Assembly (NCBI GenBank): GCA_017414845.1
Contig: JAFQJY010000055.1
Location: forward strand, 1-6,700
From: Alphaproteobacteria bacterium
GTDB lineage: Bacteria; Pseudomonadota; Alphaproteobacteria; RF32; UBA3637
DNA length: 6,700 nucleotides
Reading direction: 5' to 3'
In this document: positions 1 to 6,700 of the stretch, piece by piece
How the letters are laid out: every line of letters begins with the position of its first letter
Position numbering within the stretch: position 1 is the first letter of the stretch
Made by a program: the position numbers and the translations under genes
The notes under the pieces: generated by a model
Told to the model about the DNA's origin: nothing
The model's input: only the letters and a program-made list of their open reading frames with translations
The model's database searches: none

Positions 1-13
1 ATATCTGACATTT

Positions 14-715
14 TTACCCCTGTTTCGGAGACAGAATAGTTAAAATTGCTTCCTGTGCCAACATTAAACCAAAAATTCCCGTTACACCGACAAAGGAACC
101 CATCACCCCGTTTTCTGCCACAATCGGACGAGGTGGCTCAGATGAATAAACACATTTAAAATCCATATTGACTTTCCTTTGATGCAGTTTTCGCCGAAGC
201 GCCGATGCCATCGGGCAAACCGTTGTCTTTTTCATTTTCGTTACTTCTATAAGTTCCGTAGAAAAACGACGGGCCGCTCCCATAGAAGAAATAAAGTGTA
301 TTCCTTTTTCCAAAAGTTTTTCTATCAAAATTGCCTTAGAATCCAGACTATCTATTGCATCTATCACAAAATCGGGCTGTGAGGACAAAACAGCATCTGC
401 ATTTTGTTCATCCAAAAAAGTATCTATGACAGAAACATCTGCTTTCGGATATATATCAAGAACTCTTGCCTTTGCAACCTCTGTCTTCTTTTTTCCTACG
501 GTTGAATGAAGTGCGACTAACTGTCTGTTGATATTAGACAACTCTACAGTGTCAAAATCCACAAGTGTTAAATGTCCGACACCGCTTCTTGCAAGCGTTT
601 CAATAGCAAAGGACCCCACTGCCCCACAGCCGACAACCATAACATGTGCCTTATGTAATTTTTCAATTCCCTGCTCTCCGATAAGAGCCTCCGTCCTCAT
701 AAACTGTTCTTCCAT
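14..715 (-). CDS. tcdA: tRNA threonylcarbamoyladenosine dehydratase (TcdA/CsdL-type E1-like enzyme)
   Basis: The protein has 233 residues and is a ThiF/MoeB/E1-superfamily protein. Seen: a Rossmann nucleotide-binding motif GCGAVG at residues 29-34, acidic DFD at 53-55, the NINRQ motif at 61-65 (the arginine contacts ATP in this superfamily), DAIDS at 119-123, and CVYSSE at 188-193, which corresponds to the CVFSTE region of E. coli TcdA. TcdA uses ATP to dehydrate the threonylcarbamoyl group of t6A37 in ANN-reading tRNAs, giving cyclic ct6A; it is a cytosolic or membrane-associated enzyme. At 233 residues it is shorter than E. coli TcdA (about 268), mainly in the C-terminal half. The ATG at 715 is preferred because it keeps the family's FxRTExLxG lead-in (here QFMRTEALIG) and has an AAAGG site 8 bases upstream. 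An in-frame ATG at 700 overlaps the tatD stop as ATGA and also has a good GGAAGA site, so a 228-residue form is possible. The 5' end overlaps tatD by 19 bases, implying co-transcription and translational coupling. Another E1-like role (ThiF/MoeB) is less likely because no CxxC zinc pairs are seen. Confidence 0.88.
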   Translation of the reverse strand: MEEQFMRTEALIGEQGIEKLHKAHVMVVGCGAVGSFAIETLARSGVGHLTLVDFDTVELSNINRQLVALHSTVGKKKTEVAKARVLDIYPKADVSVIDTFLDEQNADAVLSSQPDFVIDAIDSLDSKAILIEKLLEKGIHFISSMGAARRFSTELIEVTKMKKTTVCPMASALRRKLHQRKVNMDFKCVYSSEPPRPIVAENGVMGSFVGVTGIFGLMLAQEAILTILSPKQG

Positions 716-1434
716 GATAGGAACCTTTCCGTATTTTGATAAATTATTTGAGCTAAATCCTCCTGAGGTATTTTCATTTCTTGTTCCAAAAGGACTAAAA
801 TATTCGGCAATTCTGCCGGCATTTTTAAATCATCCGGCGCATCGCTTTCTATTAAAAGCCTTTCAAGAGGAATGTATTTGAGAACTTCTGCTTTGTTTTT
901 TCCTTTAAAAAAACGAGCAGAAACAGAAAAGTAAACATCATATCCCGTTAAACGCTTTGTAATTTCTTCATTTCCGGAATAACCGTGTAATAACATAACA
1001 GGCGGTAGTTTAGAACGATTTTCCTTTAAAATGCGAAGCAGTTTATCAAAAGCATGAACACAGTGAATATGAACAGGACGTTTCATCAGATATCCGGCTT
1101 TTAACTGCATTTCAAAGATTTTTGTTTGCTTTTCTATATCTCCCCGAGAATCAAGTCCGCACTCTCCGACACCAAACTCAGGATAAATTGTCAACTGCTC
1201 CAACAACAATCGCATAAAATCAGACGGGACATCATTTATATAGAGCGGATGAACGCCCAAAGTTCCCCTTATAGATTCATTCTGTTTACACAACTCTGCA
1301 ATTTTTTTCCAATCTGAAACAGTCACAGCATTGCAAATCCCGCCAACAATACCCTTTTTCATCATTTCTTTAAGTATTTCTGCGGAATTTTCAACCAAAT
1401 GAATATGACAATGTGCATCTATATATTTTTTCAT
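697..1434 (-). CDS. TatD family metal-dependent hydrolase (putative DNase)
   Basis: This is a 245-residue TIM-barrel amidohydrolase-like protein of the TatD family, usual length about 250-265. Numbering from the ATG at 1434, the metal ligands are visible in order: DAHCH at 6-10 (His8, His10), GECGLD at 90-95 (Glu91), the PVHIH strand (His124), HGYSG (His150) and IESDAP (Asp198). GVHP at 60-63 is also typical. Family members are cytosolic 3'-5' exonucleases or deoxyribonucleases, with some tRNA or D-aminoacyl-tRNA activities reported; the substrate here cannot be read from sequence. ESDAP replaces the common ETDAP, a conservative change. The start is uncertain: the reading frame extends to a TTG at 1470, and an in-frame ATG lies at 1443, but only the start at 1434 gives the usual short MKKYIDAHCH opening, and none has a strong Shine-Dalgarno site. 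The stop lies inside tcdA. It is divergent from trkH, with about 70 bases between the starts. Confidence 0.88.
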   Translation of the reverse strand: MKKYIDAHCHIHLVENSAEILKEMMKKGIVGGICNAVTVSDWKKIAELCKQNESIRGTLGVHPLYINDVPSDFMRLLLEQLTIYPEFGVGECGLDSRGDIEKQTKIFEMQLKAGYLMKRPVHIHCVHAFDKLLRILKENRSKLPPVMLLHGYSGNEEITKRLTGYDVYFSVSARFFKGKNKAEVLKYIPLERLLIESDAPDDLKMPAELPNILVLLEQEMKIPQEDLAQIIYQNTERFLSWKNSL

Positions 1435-1457
1435 AACAGGCATCTTACTTTTTTCAG

Positions 1458-1486
1458 TTGCTTTTTTCAAGCATTAAAAATAAAAT
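1458..1486 (+). promoter_or_regulatory. Candidate sigma70-type promoter for trkH
   Basis: TTGCTT (1458-1463) and TAAAAT (1481-1486) are separated by exactly 17 bases. The -10 box matches consensus at 5 of 6 positions and the -35 at its TTG core. Transcription would start near 1493, leaving a very short leader of about 12 bases that begins almost at the AGAGG ribosome site (1494-1498), 6 bases before the trkH ATG. The region is T/A-rich, so a chance match is possible. The -35 box would overlap the longer TTG-start version of tatD, another mild argument for a shorter tatD. I saw no convincing minus-strand promoter for tatD here. Confidence 0.45.
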
Positions 1487-1504
1487 ACATAAAAGAGGAA
1501 AATT

Positions 1505-2950
1505 ATGGCGCTTAGTTTTGTTTTTTATTTGTGTGGTTTTGTTTTAAGATTTTTCGGGGCAATGATGCTTTTTCCCTTAGGAATGGCTGTTTTTTTGGAA
1601 AACAAGCAAGATTTTCGTATTTTCGGAATTTCAGCACTTTTGTGTTTCATAACCGGTTTTTTATTATGTTTCAAAACAAAAAAAGATTGGACGAATCTCC
1701 ATACAAGAGAAATGTTCTTATCAACAAGTCTGGTTTGGATTTTTGCGATTTTATTCAGTTCTTTTCCTTTTTATTTCAGTGGTTTTTCTTTCACCGATTC
1801 GTTTTTTGAAGTGGCATCTGGTCTAAGTTCAACCGGTGCTTCCATTATAAGCTATGTAGAAAGTCTTTCCCCGTCTCTCCTCCTCTGGCGTGCGATGACA
1901 CAATGGATAGGTGGTATCGGTATCATCATTTTAGCCATTGCCGTTCTACCGGCTCTGCATATAGGTGGCATGCAGTTTTTTGCGACAGAAAATTCAGACA
2001 ACAGTTCAAAAGGAGCGCCACAGATTGCGCAAAAGATGAAACAGATTCTTAGCGTTTACGGTATTTTATCCCTTACTTGTTTCTTCTTTCTTTGGTTAGC
2101 AAAAATGCCTGTTTTTGATGCGCTTTGTCACATGATGGCAACCGTTTCAACTGGTGGTTTTTCCACAAAATCAAATTCTGTTGCATTTTATTCTTCACCC
2201 GCCGTTCATTATATTATTGCCTTCTTTATGTTTATTTGTTCCTTTCCGTTCATGTTGATAATAGCCCTGTGCAAGGGAGATTTCAAAGCGTTGATAAACA
2301 ATACCCAAATAAAAAGTTTTTTCCTTTTGACTTTTGTTGTTATTGGAATACTGACATCTTATCTGATAAAAACAAAAGGATTACCTTTTGAAGAGGCTTT
2401 CAGAAAAACGACTTTCCAAATAATATCCGTTATTTCAACAACCGGTTTTGTCATAGACGACTATTTGTCGTGGGGAACATTTGCCATTGCGATTTTGTTT
2501 TTTATAACACCTATCGGCGGATGCACCGGTTCTACGGCAGGCGGACTTAAAATTTTCAGACTAAGTGTTCTTTTTAAAACACTCGGGAAACGTTTCAAAA
2601 CGATGATTACGCCACATGCAGTCATTATTCCGAGATATGACGGACGCCCCATGACAGATGACATATCCGTTGCTGTTTTAAGTTTTATTACCGTATCTCT
2701 TTTAATTATGATGGCATCCACACTTATTCTCAGTCTAACAGACATGGATGTTTTTACGGCCCTTTCCGTTTCTCTCTCTTCTATGGCTAATGTAGGTCCG
2801 ACAACCTCCGAAAAACTTTGTCCGTTCTGTTCTTTTGCCGAACTGTCAATAATGGCAAAATGGACACTTTCTTTTGTTATGATACTCGGAAGACTGGAAT
2901 TTATGACGTTGATTATTTTACTTGTCCCCTCTTTTTGGAAGCAACAATGA
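1505..2950 (+). CDS. trkH: TrkH/KtrB-type potassium uptake channel subunit
   Basis: A 481-residue polytopic inner-membrane protein, nearly the length of E. coli TrkH (483). It shows the four pore-loop repeats of the Trk/Ktr/HKT superfamily, each with its selectivity-filter glycine: SSTGAS around Gly111, VSTGGFS around Gly217, ISTTGF around Gly314, and SMANVGP around Gly431. Further TrkH signatures are WIGGIGIIILAIAVLP (134-149) and GGCTGSTAGGLKIFR (338-352). It forms the K+ conducting subunit, which normally needs the NAD/ATP-binding TrkA or KtrA gating protein; no such gene is present in this window. The ATG at 1505 is preceded by AGAGG at 6 bases' distance. The N terminus starts directly with a membrane helix, as in TrkH. 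It is the first gene of a plus-strand unit, followed 10 bases after its TGA by a small unknown gene. KtrB is the alternative name; the length and the GGLKIFR segment favour TrkH. Confidence 0.93.
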   Translation: MALSFVFYLCGFVLRFFGAMMLFPLGMAVFLENKQDFRIFGISALLCFITGFLLCFKTKKDWTNLHTREMFLSTSLVWIFAILFSSFPFYFSGFSFTDSFFEVASGLSSTGASIISYVESLSPSLLLWRAMTQWIGGIGIIILAIAVLPALHIGGMQFFATENSDNSSKGAPQIAQKMKQILSVYGILSLTCFFFLWLAKMPVFDALCHMMATVSTGGFSTKSNSVAFYSSPAVHYIIAFFMFICSFPFMLIIALCKGDFKALINNTQIKSFFLLTFVVIGILTSYLIKTKGLPFEEAFRKTTFQIISVISTTGFVIDDYLSWGTFAIAILFFITPIGGCTGSTAGGLKIFRLSVLFKTLGKRFKTMITPHAVIIPRYDGRPMTDDISVAVLSFITVSLLIMMASTLILSLTDMDVFTALSVSLSSMANVGPTTSEKLCPFCSFAELSIMAKWTLSFVMILGRLEFMTLIILLVPSFWKQQ

Positions 2951-2960
2951 AAGGAAAAAA
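2951..2960 (+). promoter_or_regulatory. Ribosome binding site setting the start of the 81-residue gene
   Basis: AAGGAAAAAA lies between the trkH stop and the ATG at 2961, with AAGGA at 2951-2955 and about 5-6 bases of spacing. The same frame is open upstream to an ATG at 2922 inside trkH, but that would add 13 residues read from trkH coding sequence. The site at 2951 therefore supports 2961 as the real start. Confidence 0.7.
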
Positions 2961-3206
2961 ATGAATCTGGAAGAAGAAGCAAAAAAATTTATGCAATCTC
3001 ATAAAAACGAAGAAAACACAGGCCCCTCTTTCTCACTTGAAACGGAAAGAGAACGTGACGAACTTTTCAAAAAACTGACACGTCTTTACGAAAATGCCAG
3101 TAATTATGAAATTGAACGCGCTATAGAAAATGCCATAGATGCCTATGGCACACATCCCGAAGAAAAGGCCTTTTTTGAATATTTAAGAAAAAAACTGGAA
3201 GATTAG
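2961..3206 (+). CDS. Small acidic helical protein of unknown function
   Basis: I do not recognise this 81-residue protein. It starts MNLEEEAKKFMQSHKNEEN and ends in YLRKKLED, is rich in Glu and Lys, and has no signal peptide, membrane segment or cysteine, so it is probably cytosolic. Two parts look helical: residues about 28-52 (ETERERDELFKKLTRLYENA and onward) and 53-81 (a YEIERAIENAIDAYG segment followed by HPEEKAFFEYLRKKLED). A Ser/Asn/Thr-rich linker lies near 14-26. The gene begins 10 bases after trkH with its own ribosome site, so it is likely co-transcribed. That could mean a TrkH-related accessory role, but this is inference from position only. It is far too small for TrkA and shows no Rossmann motif. 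Codon use looks like its neighbours, and the frame is intact with a TAG stop. Confidence 0.75.
   Translation: MNLEEEAKKFMQSHKNEENTGPSFSLETERERDELFKKLTRLYENASNYEIERAIENAIDAYGTHPEEKAFFEYLRKKLED
3131..3150 (+). repeat. Perfect 8-bp inverted repeat inside the small gene
   Basis: TGCCATAG (3131-3138) and CTATGGCA (3143-3150) are exact reverse complements around a 4-base ATGC loop. The RNA could form an 8-bp hairpin within the codons for the AIDAYGT region of the 81-residue protein. No T-run follows, so it does not look like an intrinsic terminator. It may be chance or an mRNA-stability element. Confidence 0.5.
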
Positions 3207-3225
3207 ACTTTACGAACACTTTTTT

Positions 3226-3244
3226 TTTGTATAGACTATACAAA
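3226..3244. promoter_or_regulatory. Perfect 19-base palindrome upstream of the AsmA gene (candidate operator)
   Basis: The sequence TTTGTATAGACTATACAAA has two 9-base arms that are exact reverse complements around a single central A. It lies in the 55-base gap between the small gene and the AsmA gene, directly after a run of nine T (3220-3228), and ends 17 bases before the ATG at 3262. Odd-centred, dyad-symmetric sites of this size are typical of dimeric transcription factors. It also contains TATAGA (3230-3235) and TATACA (3237-3242), either of which could serve as a -10 box. TTTACG at 3209-3214 is a weak -35 candidate, 15 bases before TATAGA. The stem is AT-rich and no T-run follows it, so it is not a plus-strand terminator. 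Regulator unknown. Confidence 0.5.
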
Positions 3245-3245
3245 T

Positions 3246-3251
3246 AAGGGG
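3246..3251 (+). promoter_or_regulatory. Ribosome binding site of the AsmA-like gene
   Basis: AAGGGG lies 10 bases before the ATG at 3262. It is the only strong purine-rich site in the gap and fixes this ATG as the start, consistent with the protein opening in a short basic end (MKK) and a hydrophobic helix. The palindrome ends two bases upstream, so a bound protein or folded leader could affect both transcription and translation. Confidence 0.6.
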
Positions 3252-3261
3252 TTTTACTGCG

Positions 3262-6200
3262 ATGAAAAAATTTTTATTGGTTGTCTTTATCTTATTGGCT
3301 TTAATTGTCGGATTATTTTTTGCATTTGTCGGACGTTTTTTAGATAACGAATCGTATAAAAAGCAAATTATCGAAACAGTTCAAGAACTGACAGGTCGTA
3401 AGGTTTTTGTGAACGGAAATGTTGATGTAACATTGTTTCCGAGTCCCGTTATTGTCTTAAATAATATGGAAATCCGAAACGATATTGCTTTAGAAAACCC
3501 AAATACTTTGACAATCAAACAAATCAACGCTTCTGTTAAATGGAAATCTCTTTTTAAAAGTCCGCTTGTCATTGAATCTCTGACATTTACAGAGCCTGTT
3601 TTTAGTTTTGAGCGAAATGAAAACGGTCAGCCTAACTGGGTGTTTCCTTTTATGCGTCCCCAAAGTGTCTATCTTTCAGATGCCAATATCGGAAAATCCG
3701 TTCTTGAAGTTCCTCCTCAATTTAAAAATCTGCTCATTCAAAAAGGACAATTCTCTTATAAAGATGCGACGACAGGTATTTCCTATCAGGTTTCTGACAT
3801 CAACGGAAAACTGACCGCCGATTCTCTTTCCGGTCCTTTTTTGTTTTCCGGAAAAATTTTAATAGATAAAGCTCACTGGCAAATTGAACTTCAAAGCGGG
3901 AAACTGGCCTCTGAGGATTCCTCGGCAGACATCAAAATCAACTTGAGCGAACCGACCAGTAAATCCGTTTTTCTTTTGAAAGGAAAAGCCAAAAACATTT
4001 TAAAAGATTTAACGTTTCATGGAAATTTTTCATTTAACATCCCCCAGGTTTCTTCTCTTTTAAAAGCCATAAAAATTGAAAAAACCGGGATTGAAAACAT
4101 CAGTTCTTCCTTACTCGGAAATACGGAAATAAATTTTTCTACAGATAGCATTTCCATTAAAGAGGGGACGCTTCGTTATGGTGGAATAGCACTTGAAAAC
4201 AGTGTTTCTGCGACTTTTACCCTTACCTATCCCACAAAAGAGAAAAACTATTGGACAAATGATATCTCTCTACTTATCAGCAAACTGAATTTGGACTTAT
4301 TTAAGGATATTTACGACAATCCCCAAAATGAATTAGAGAATTTTTTAAAATCCGTCACTTCGGAAACATCTTTAAAAATCAAAGCAGACAGTGTCACTTT
4401 AAAAGGAAAAGAAATCAGAAGTCCTGACTTTGTTTTAAAAATAACAAAAGACCTTTTAACCATTGAAAAAGCGCAAATGACTCTGCCCGAACCGACACAG
4501 TTTACTGCTGTCGGAAGCATCGGCATAGAAGAAAAAGGCCTTATTACCCGTTTGAAATTAGATGTAAAATCACCTAAACCGGCTATTCTTTGGGATTGGG
4601 CAGGTCTTCCGAAAGAAACGGATTTTCTTTATACCGAATTGGAAGATTTAACTTTTAAAACCGCTTTGACCGTCACACCGGAAAGTTATACCTTTAAATT
4701 GGTTGAAATATACTTAGACGGTGCGGAAATAACAGGAGAAGCCCTTTTATTTAAAGGAAAAGAAAGACTGACGGGTGCTTTTATTTTTAACGGTAAAAAT
4801 ATTGATATTGATACCTATTTAAAATTTGAAAAATCACCTGAAAACAGAACTATTCAAAAAACACTGGAAGATACCTCTTCTGAGTTGGCACGTTTTATTT
4901 CTCTCGGCGATCTTGTTTTCAAAATCACTCTGAAAGATATCACATTCAAAGGAGTGCCTATTACCGAAGCAGTTCACGACGGAAAAATTCAAGATAACAT
5001 TTGGTCTGTTGATAAACTGGATATTGCAGGTGCGGCGCAGGCATCCTTCACAGCAAAAGGGAACATCAAAAATCTGCCTGATGAGGGTAAGATTATCTTA
5101 GAAAACGTCTCATATACCGCAGACATTCAAAATCCGTTTGTTTTTATGCAAAAAGCCATGATAAAAAGTCCTGTTTCAGGTAACCTGTCAAGTATTAAAT
5201 CCTCAGGAACGCTATCCGGAACACTGAGTGCACTTGACTTGGATACCTCTTTTGCCTTTTCTCAGGCGAATATCAAAGCAAAAGGAACGCTCAATTTTAA
5301 ACAGGAACTTCCTGCGGACTATAAAATGGATGTTGAAATTACACATCCGAACTTTAGACAATTCATTAAATTATTTAAACCTGACTTTAATGAGTTCCCC
5401 TATCTGGTCGGCGCACTTCAATTTAAGGGAAACGCTGAGAAAATAGATAATTTGATTGCCGTATCCGATGTGTCTGCCGTTATCGGAACACAGGATTTCG
5501 GTGGTAACCTTTCTATCACGAACGGAAACACATTTAAAGGACATATAACGGCTCCTTCATTCAAACTTGAAAAGATACTGGCTCCGAAAGACTTCTATAA
5601 AGACGCAGATCCTCTTTCAGGAAAAATCCACTTTTCAAAGGAAGAATTTAATTTTGAAAAATTGGCCGGAAAAGATTTTGATTTAAACTTTACGATAGAT
5701 CGTTTAATGGTTTCCAACGTTATCTTAAATGATGTCAAAACGCAAATTCAATTGACGCCGAAACTCATTACACTTGTTTCATTTGACAGCGGATTGAACG
5801 GTGGAAAGTTATCTATGAAAGGAACACTTAACTCAACAAATTTTGAACCGGCACTTAACCTTACCGTTCAAGGAGAGAATATCTCCTTACCTCCCGAGAT
5901 ATTAAACATCGGCCCGTTTAAAATCAAAAACGGAGAGACAACTTTTTCATTAGAAGCCGGCGCACGTGGAAAAACACCTGCTGATATGACGACAACACTT
6001 ACCTCAGACGGCTCTTTTTCCGTTCAAAACGGAACTCTGACGGATTTAAATATATCCGGTTTAATTGAAAAAGCAGTTTCTATCGGTACAAAAACCCAAG
6101 AGAAAGAGGCTTTTGAGCGTATTCTTTTAACGACATTGATGACCGGAGAAAGCGCTTTTGATTTGATGAACGGTTCTTTTTCTGTCCGTGAAGGAAAATT

Positions 6201-6700
6201 CAGAATGGAAAATATGCAAACGAATATGAAAGATGCTACCATCAAAACTCAAATTTCGTTTGATGTAGCGACTTGGGATATAGTCAGTTCTTCGGAAGTT
6301 TCTTTACTTTCTCTGAAAAACACACCGCCGTTCAGAGCGATTATTAAAGGTGCAGGTCCTGCCTCAGAAGTCCAGATTGTATTGACGCCGATTTTAAATG
6401 ATCTTATTCAATATTCAAAAGAAGCACAGGCATTAAAAAAGCAACAAACACTGGCACAGGAAACTGCACAAAAGAAAGCGACGGAAAAAGAACGTAAAGA
6501 ACGGGCCATTCAGCAGGTAAAAGAAGCAAAAAAAGTCTTAGAAGAAGCCGAAAAATCGTATCATCTGGCAAAGACAAGAGAGGCCTTGACCGAACTGGAA
6601 AAAGCCAAAGATTCGTTCAGCATTATTTTAGATATATCCAAACAGGAAACACTTACATCAAAAGATATTCAAGTTATTGAAGAGCAAGCCTACAATGCTA
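3262..6700 (+). CDS. AsmA family outer-membrane/lipid homeostasis protein, 3'-truncated by window edge
   Basis: The frame is open from the ATG at 3262 to the last base with no stop, giving 1146 codons; the gene continues past the window. Seen: a basic MKK start and one membrane helix at residues 4-24 (an N-terminal anchor placing the rest in the periplasm), then the AsmA N-terminal signature with TGRKVFVNG at 44-52 and LFPSP at 58-62. A long stretch of alternating short strands rich in G, N, K and T follows. An AsmA C-terminal region covers about 894-1050, including TSDGSFSVQNGTLTDLNISG (914-933), FDLMNGSFSVREG and PPFRAIIKGAGP. From about 1054 a Lys/Glu/Gln/Ala-rich, probably coiled-coil tail runs to the edge. 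AsmA-like proteins (AsmA, TamB, YhdP, YdbH) are inner-membrane-anchored beta-rich bridges implicated in phospholipid transport to the outer membrane. It is larger than E. coli AsmA (617 residues), so it is named only to family. It has its own ribosome site and a palindrome upstream. Confidence 0.87.
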   Translation, partial: MKKFLLVVFILLALIVGLFFAFVGRFLDNESYKKQIIETVQELTGRKVFVNGNVDVTLFPSPVIVLNNMEIRNDIALENPNTLTIKQINASVKWKSLFKSPLVIESLTFTEPVFSFERNENGQPNWVFPFMRPQSVYLSDANIGKSVLEVPPQFKNLLIQKGQFSYKDATTGISYQVSDINGKLTADSLSGPFLFSGKILIDKAHWQIELQSGKLASEDSSADIKINLSEPTSKSVFLLKGKAKNILKDLTFHGNFSFNIPQVSSLLKAIKIEKTGIENISSSLLGNTEINFSTDSISIKEGTLRYGGIALENSVSATFTLTYPTKEKNYWTNDISLLISKLNLDLFKDIYDNPQNELENFLKSVTSETSLKIKADSVTLKGKEIRSPDFVLKITKDLLTIEKAQMTLPEPTQFTAVGSIGIEEKGLITRLKLDVKSPKPAILWDWAGLPKETDFLYTELEDLTFKTALTVTPESYTFKLVEIYLDGAEITGEALLFKGKERLTGAFIFNGKNIDIDTYLKFEKSPENRTIQKTLEDTSSELARFISLGDLVFKITLKDITFKGVPITEAVHDGKIQDNIWSVDKLDIAGAAQASFTAKGNIKNLPDEGKIILENVSYTADIQNPFVFMQKAMIKSPVSGNLSSIKSSGTLSGTLSALDLDTSFAFSQANIKAKGTLNFKQELPADYKMDVEITHPNFRQFIKLFKPDFNEFPYLVGALQFKGNAEKIDNLIAVSDVSAVIGTQDFGGNLSITNGNTFKGHITAPSFKLEKILAPKDFYKDADPLSGKIHFSKEEFNFEKLAGKDFDLNFTIDRLMVSNVILNDVKTQIQLTPKLITLVSFDSGLNGGKLSMKGTLNSTNFEPALNLTVQGENISLPPEILNIGPFKIKNGETTFSLEAGARGKTPADMTTTLTSDGSFSVQNGTLTDLNISGLIEKAVSIGTKTQEKEAFERILLTTLMTGESAFDLMNGSFSVREGKFRMENMQTNMKDATIKTQISFDVATWDIVSSSEVSLLSLKNTPPFRAIIKGAGPASEVQIVLTPILNDLIQYSKEAQALKKQQTLAQETAQKKATEKERKERAIQQVKEAKKVLEEAEKSYHLAKTREALTELEKAKDSFSIILDISKQETLTSKDIQVIEEQAYNA

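Noticed and set aside
528..881. 117-codon plus-strand open frame across the tcdA/tatD junction
   Set aside because: It lies antisense to two conserved enzymes, has no recognisable family features and is best explained as a shadow frame.
1458..1472. Possible small hairpin GCTT...AAGC near the trkH promoter
   Set aside because: The arms are only 4 bp in an AT-rich stretch, well within chance.
2461..2982. 173-codon open frame on the minus strand across the 3' half of trkH
   Set aside because: It is fully antisense to a well-supported trkH with all four filter motifs. Its translation has no recognisable domain and reads as a composition shadow of the membrane protein.
3220..3228. Run of nine T after the small gene, as a possible intrinsic terminator
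   Set aside because: No GC-rich stem precedes the run. The palindrome beside it lies after the T tract, the wrong order for a plus-strand terminator, and its stem is AT-rich.
3381..3572. Short antisense and alternate-frame open frames inside the AsmA-like gene (here, and others near 3608-3814, 4311-4526, 5228-5446 and 6024-6245)
   Set aside because: All lie inside the continuous AsmA frame, are short, and have no recognisable domain.

Overview
The window comes from an AT-rich genome with bacterial gene layout: short intergenic gaps, Shine-Dalgarno sites and overlapping genes. An AsmA-family envelope protein points to a diderm (Gram-negative) cell. The AsmA-like gene carries a charged helical tail after its C-terminal AsmA region, which I recall from some alphaproteobacterial relatives, so an AT-rich alphaproteobacterium is a reasonable but unproven guess. 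I see no sign of a phage, insertion sequence, CRISPR array, tRNA or rRNA.

Left part (about 1-1440), minus strand: two housekeeping enzymes in one transcription unit. A TatD-family metal-dependent hydrolase comes first, and its 3' end overlaps by 19 bases the start of a ThiF/E1-like protein of the TcdA (CsdL/YgdL) type, the enzyme that cyclises the tRNA modification t6A to ct6A.

Right part (about 1458-6700), plus strand, divergent from the first pair: a TrkH/KtrB-type potassium uptake channel subunit, then an 81-residue acidic helical protein of unknown function 10 bases downstream. After a 55-base gap holding a 9-T run and a perfect 19-base palindrome comes a very long AsmA-like gene that runs off the right edge. 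It is open for 1146 codons without a stop. The gap may carry a separate promoter or operator for the AsmA gene, or the three genes may be one operon.

The genes do not form one pathway. They cover tRNA modification and nucleic-acid turnover on the left, and ion homeostasis plus envelope or lipid maintenance on the right. The least ordinary elements are the palindrome in front of the AsmA gene, the unrecognised 81-residue protein with an internal 8-bp hairpin, and the coiled-coil-like tail of the AsmA protein. I found no convincing new multi-gene system.
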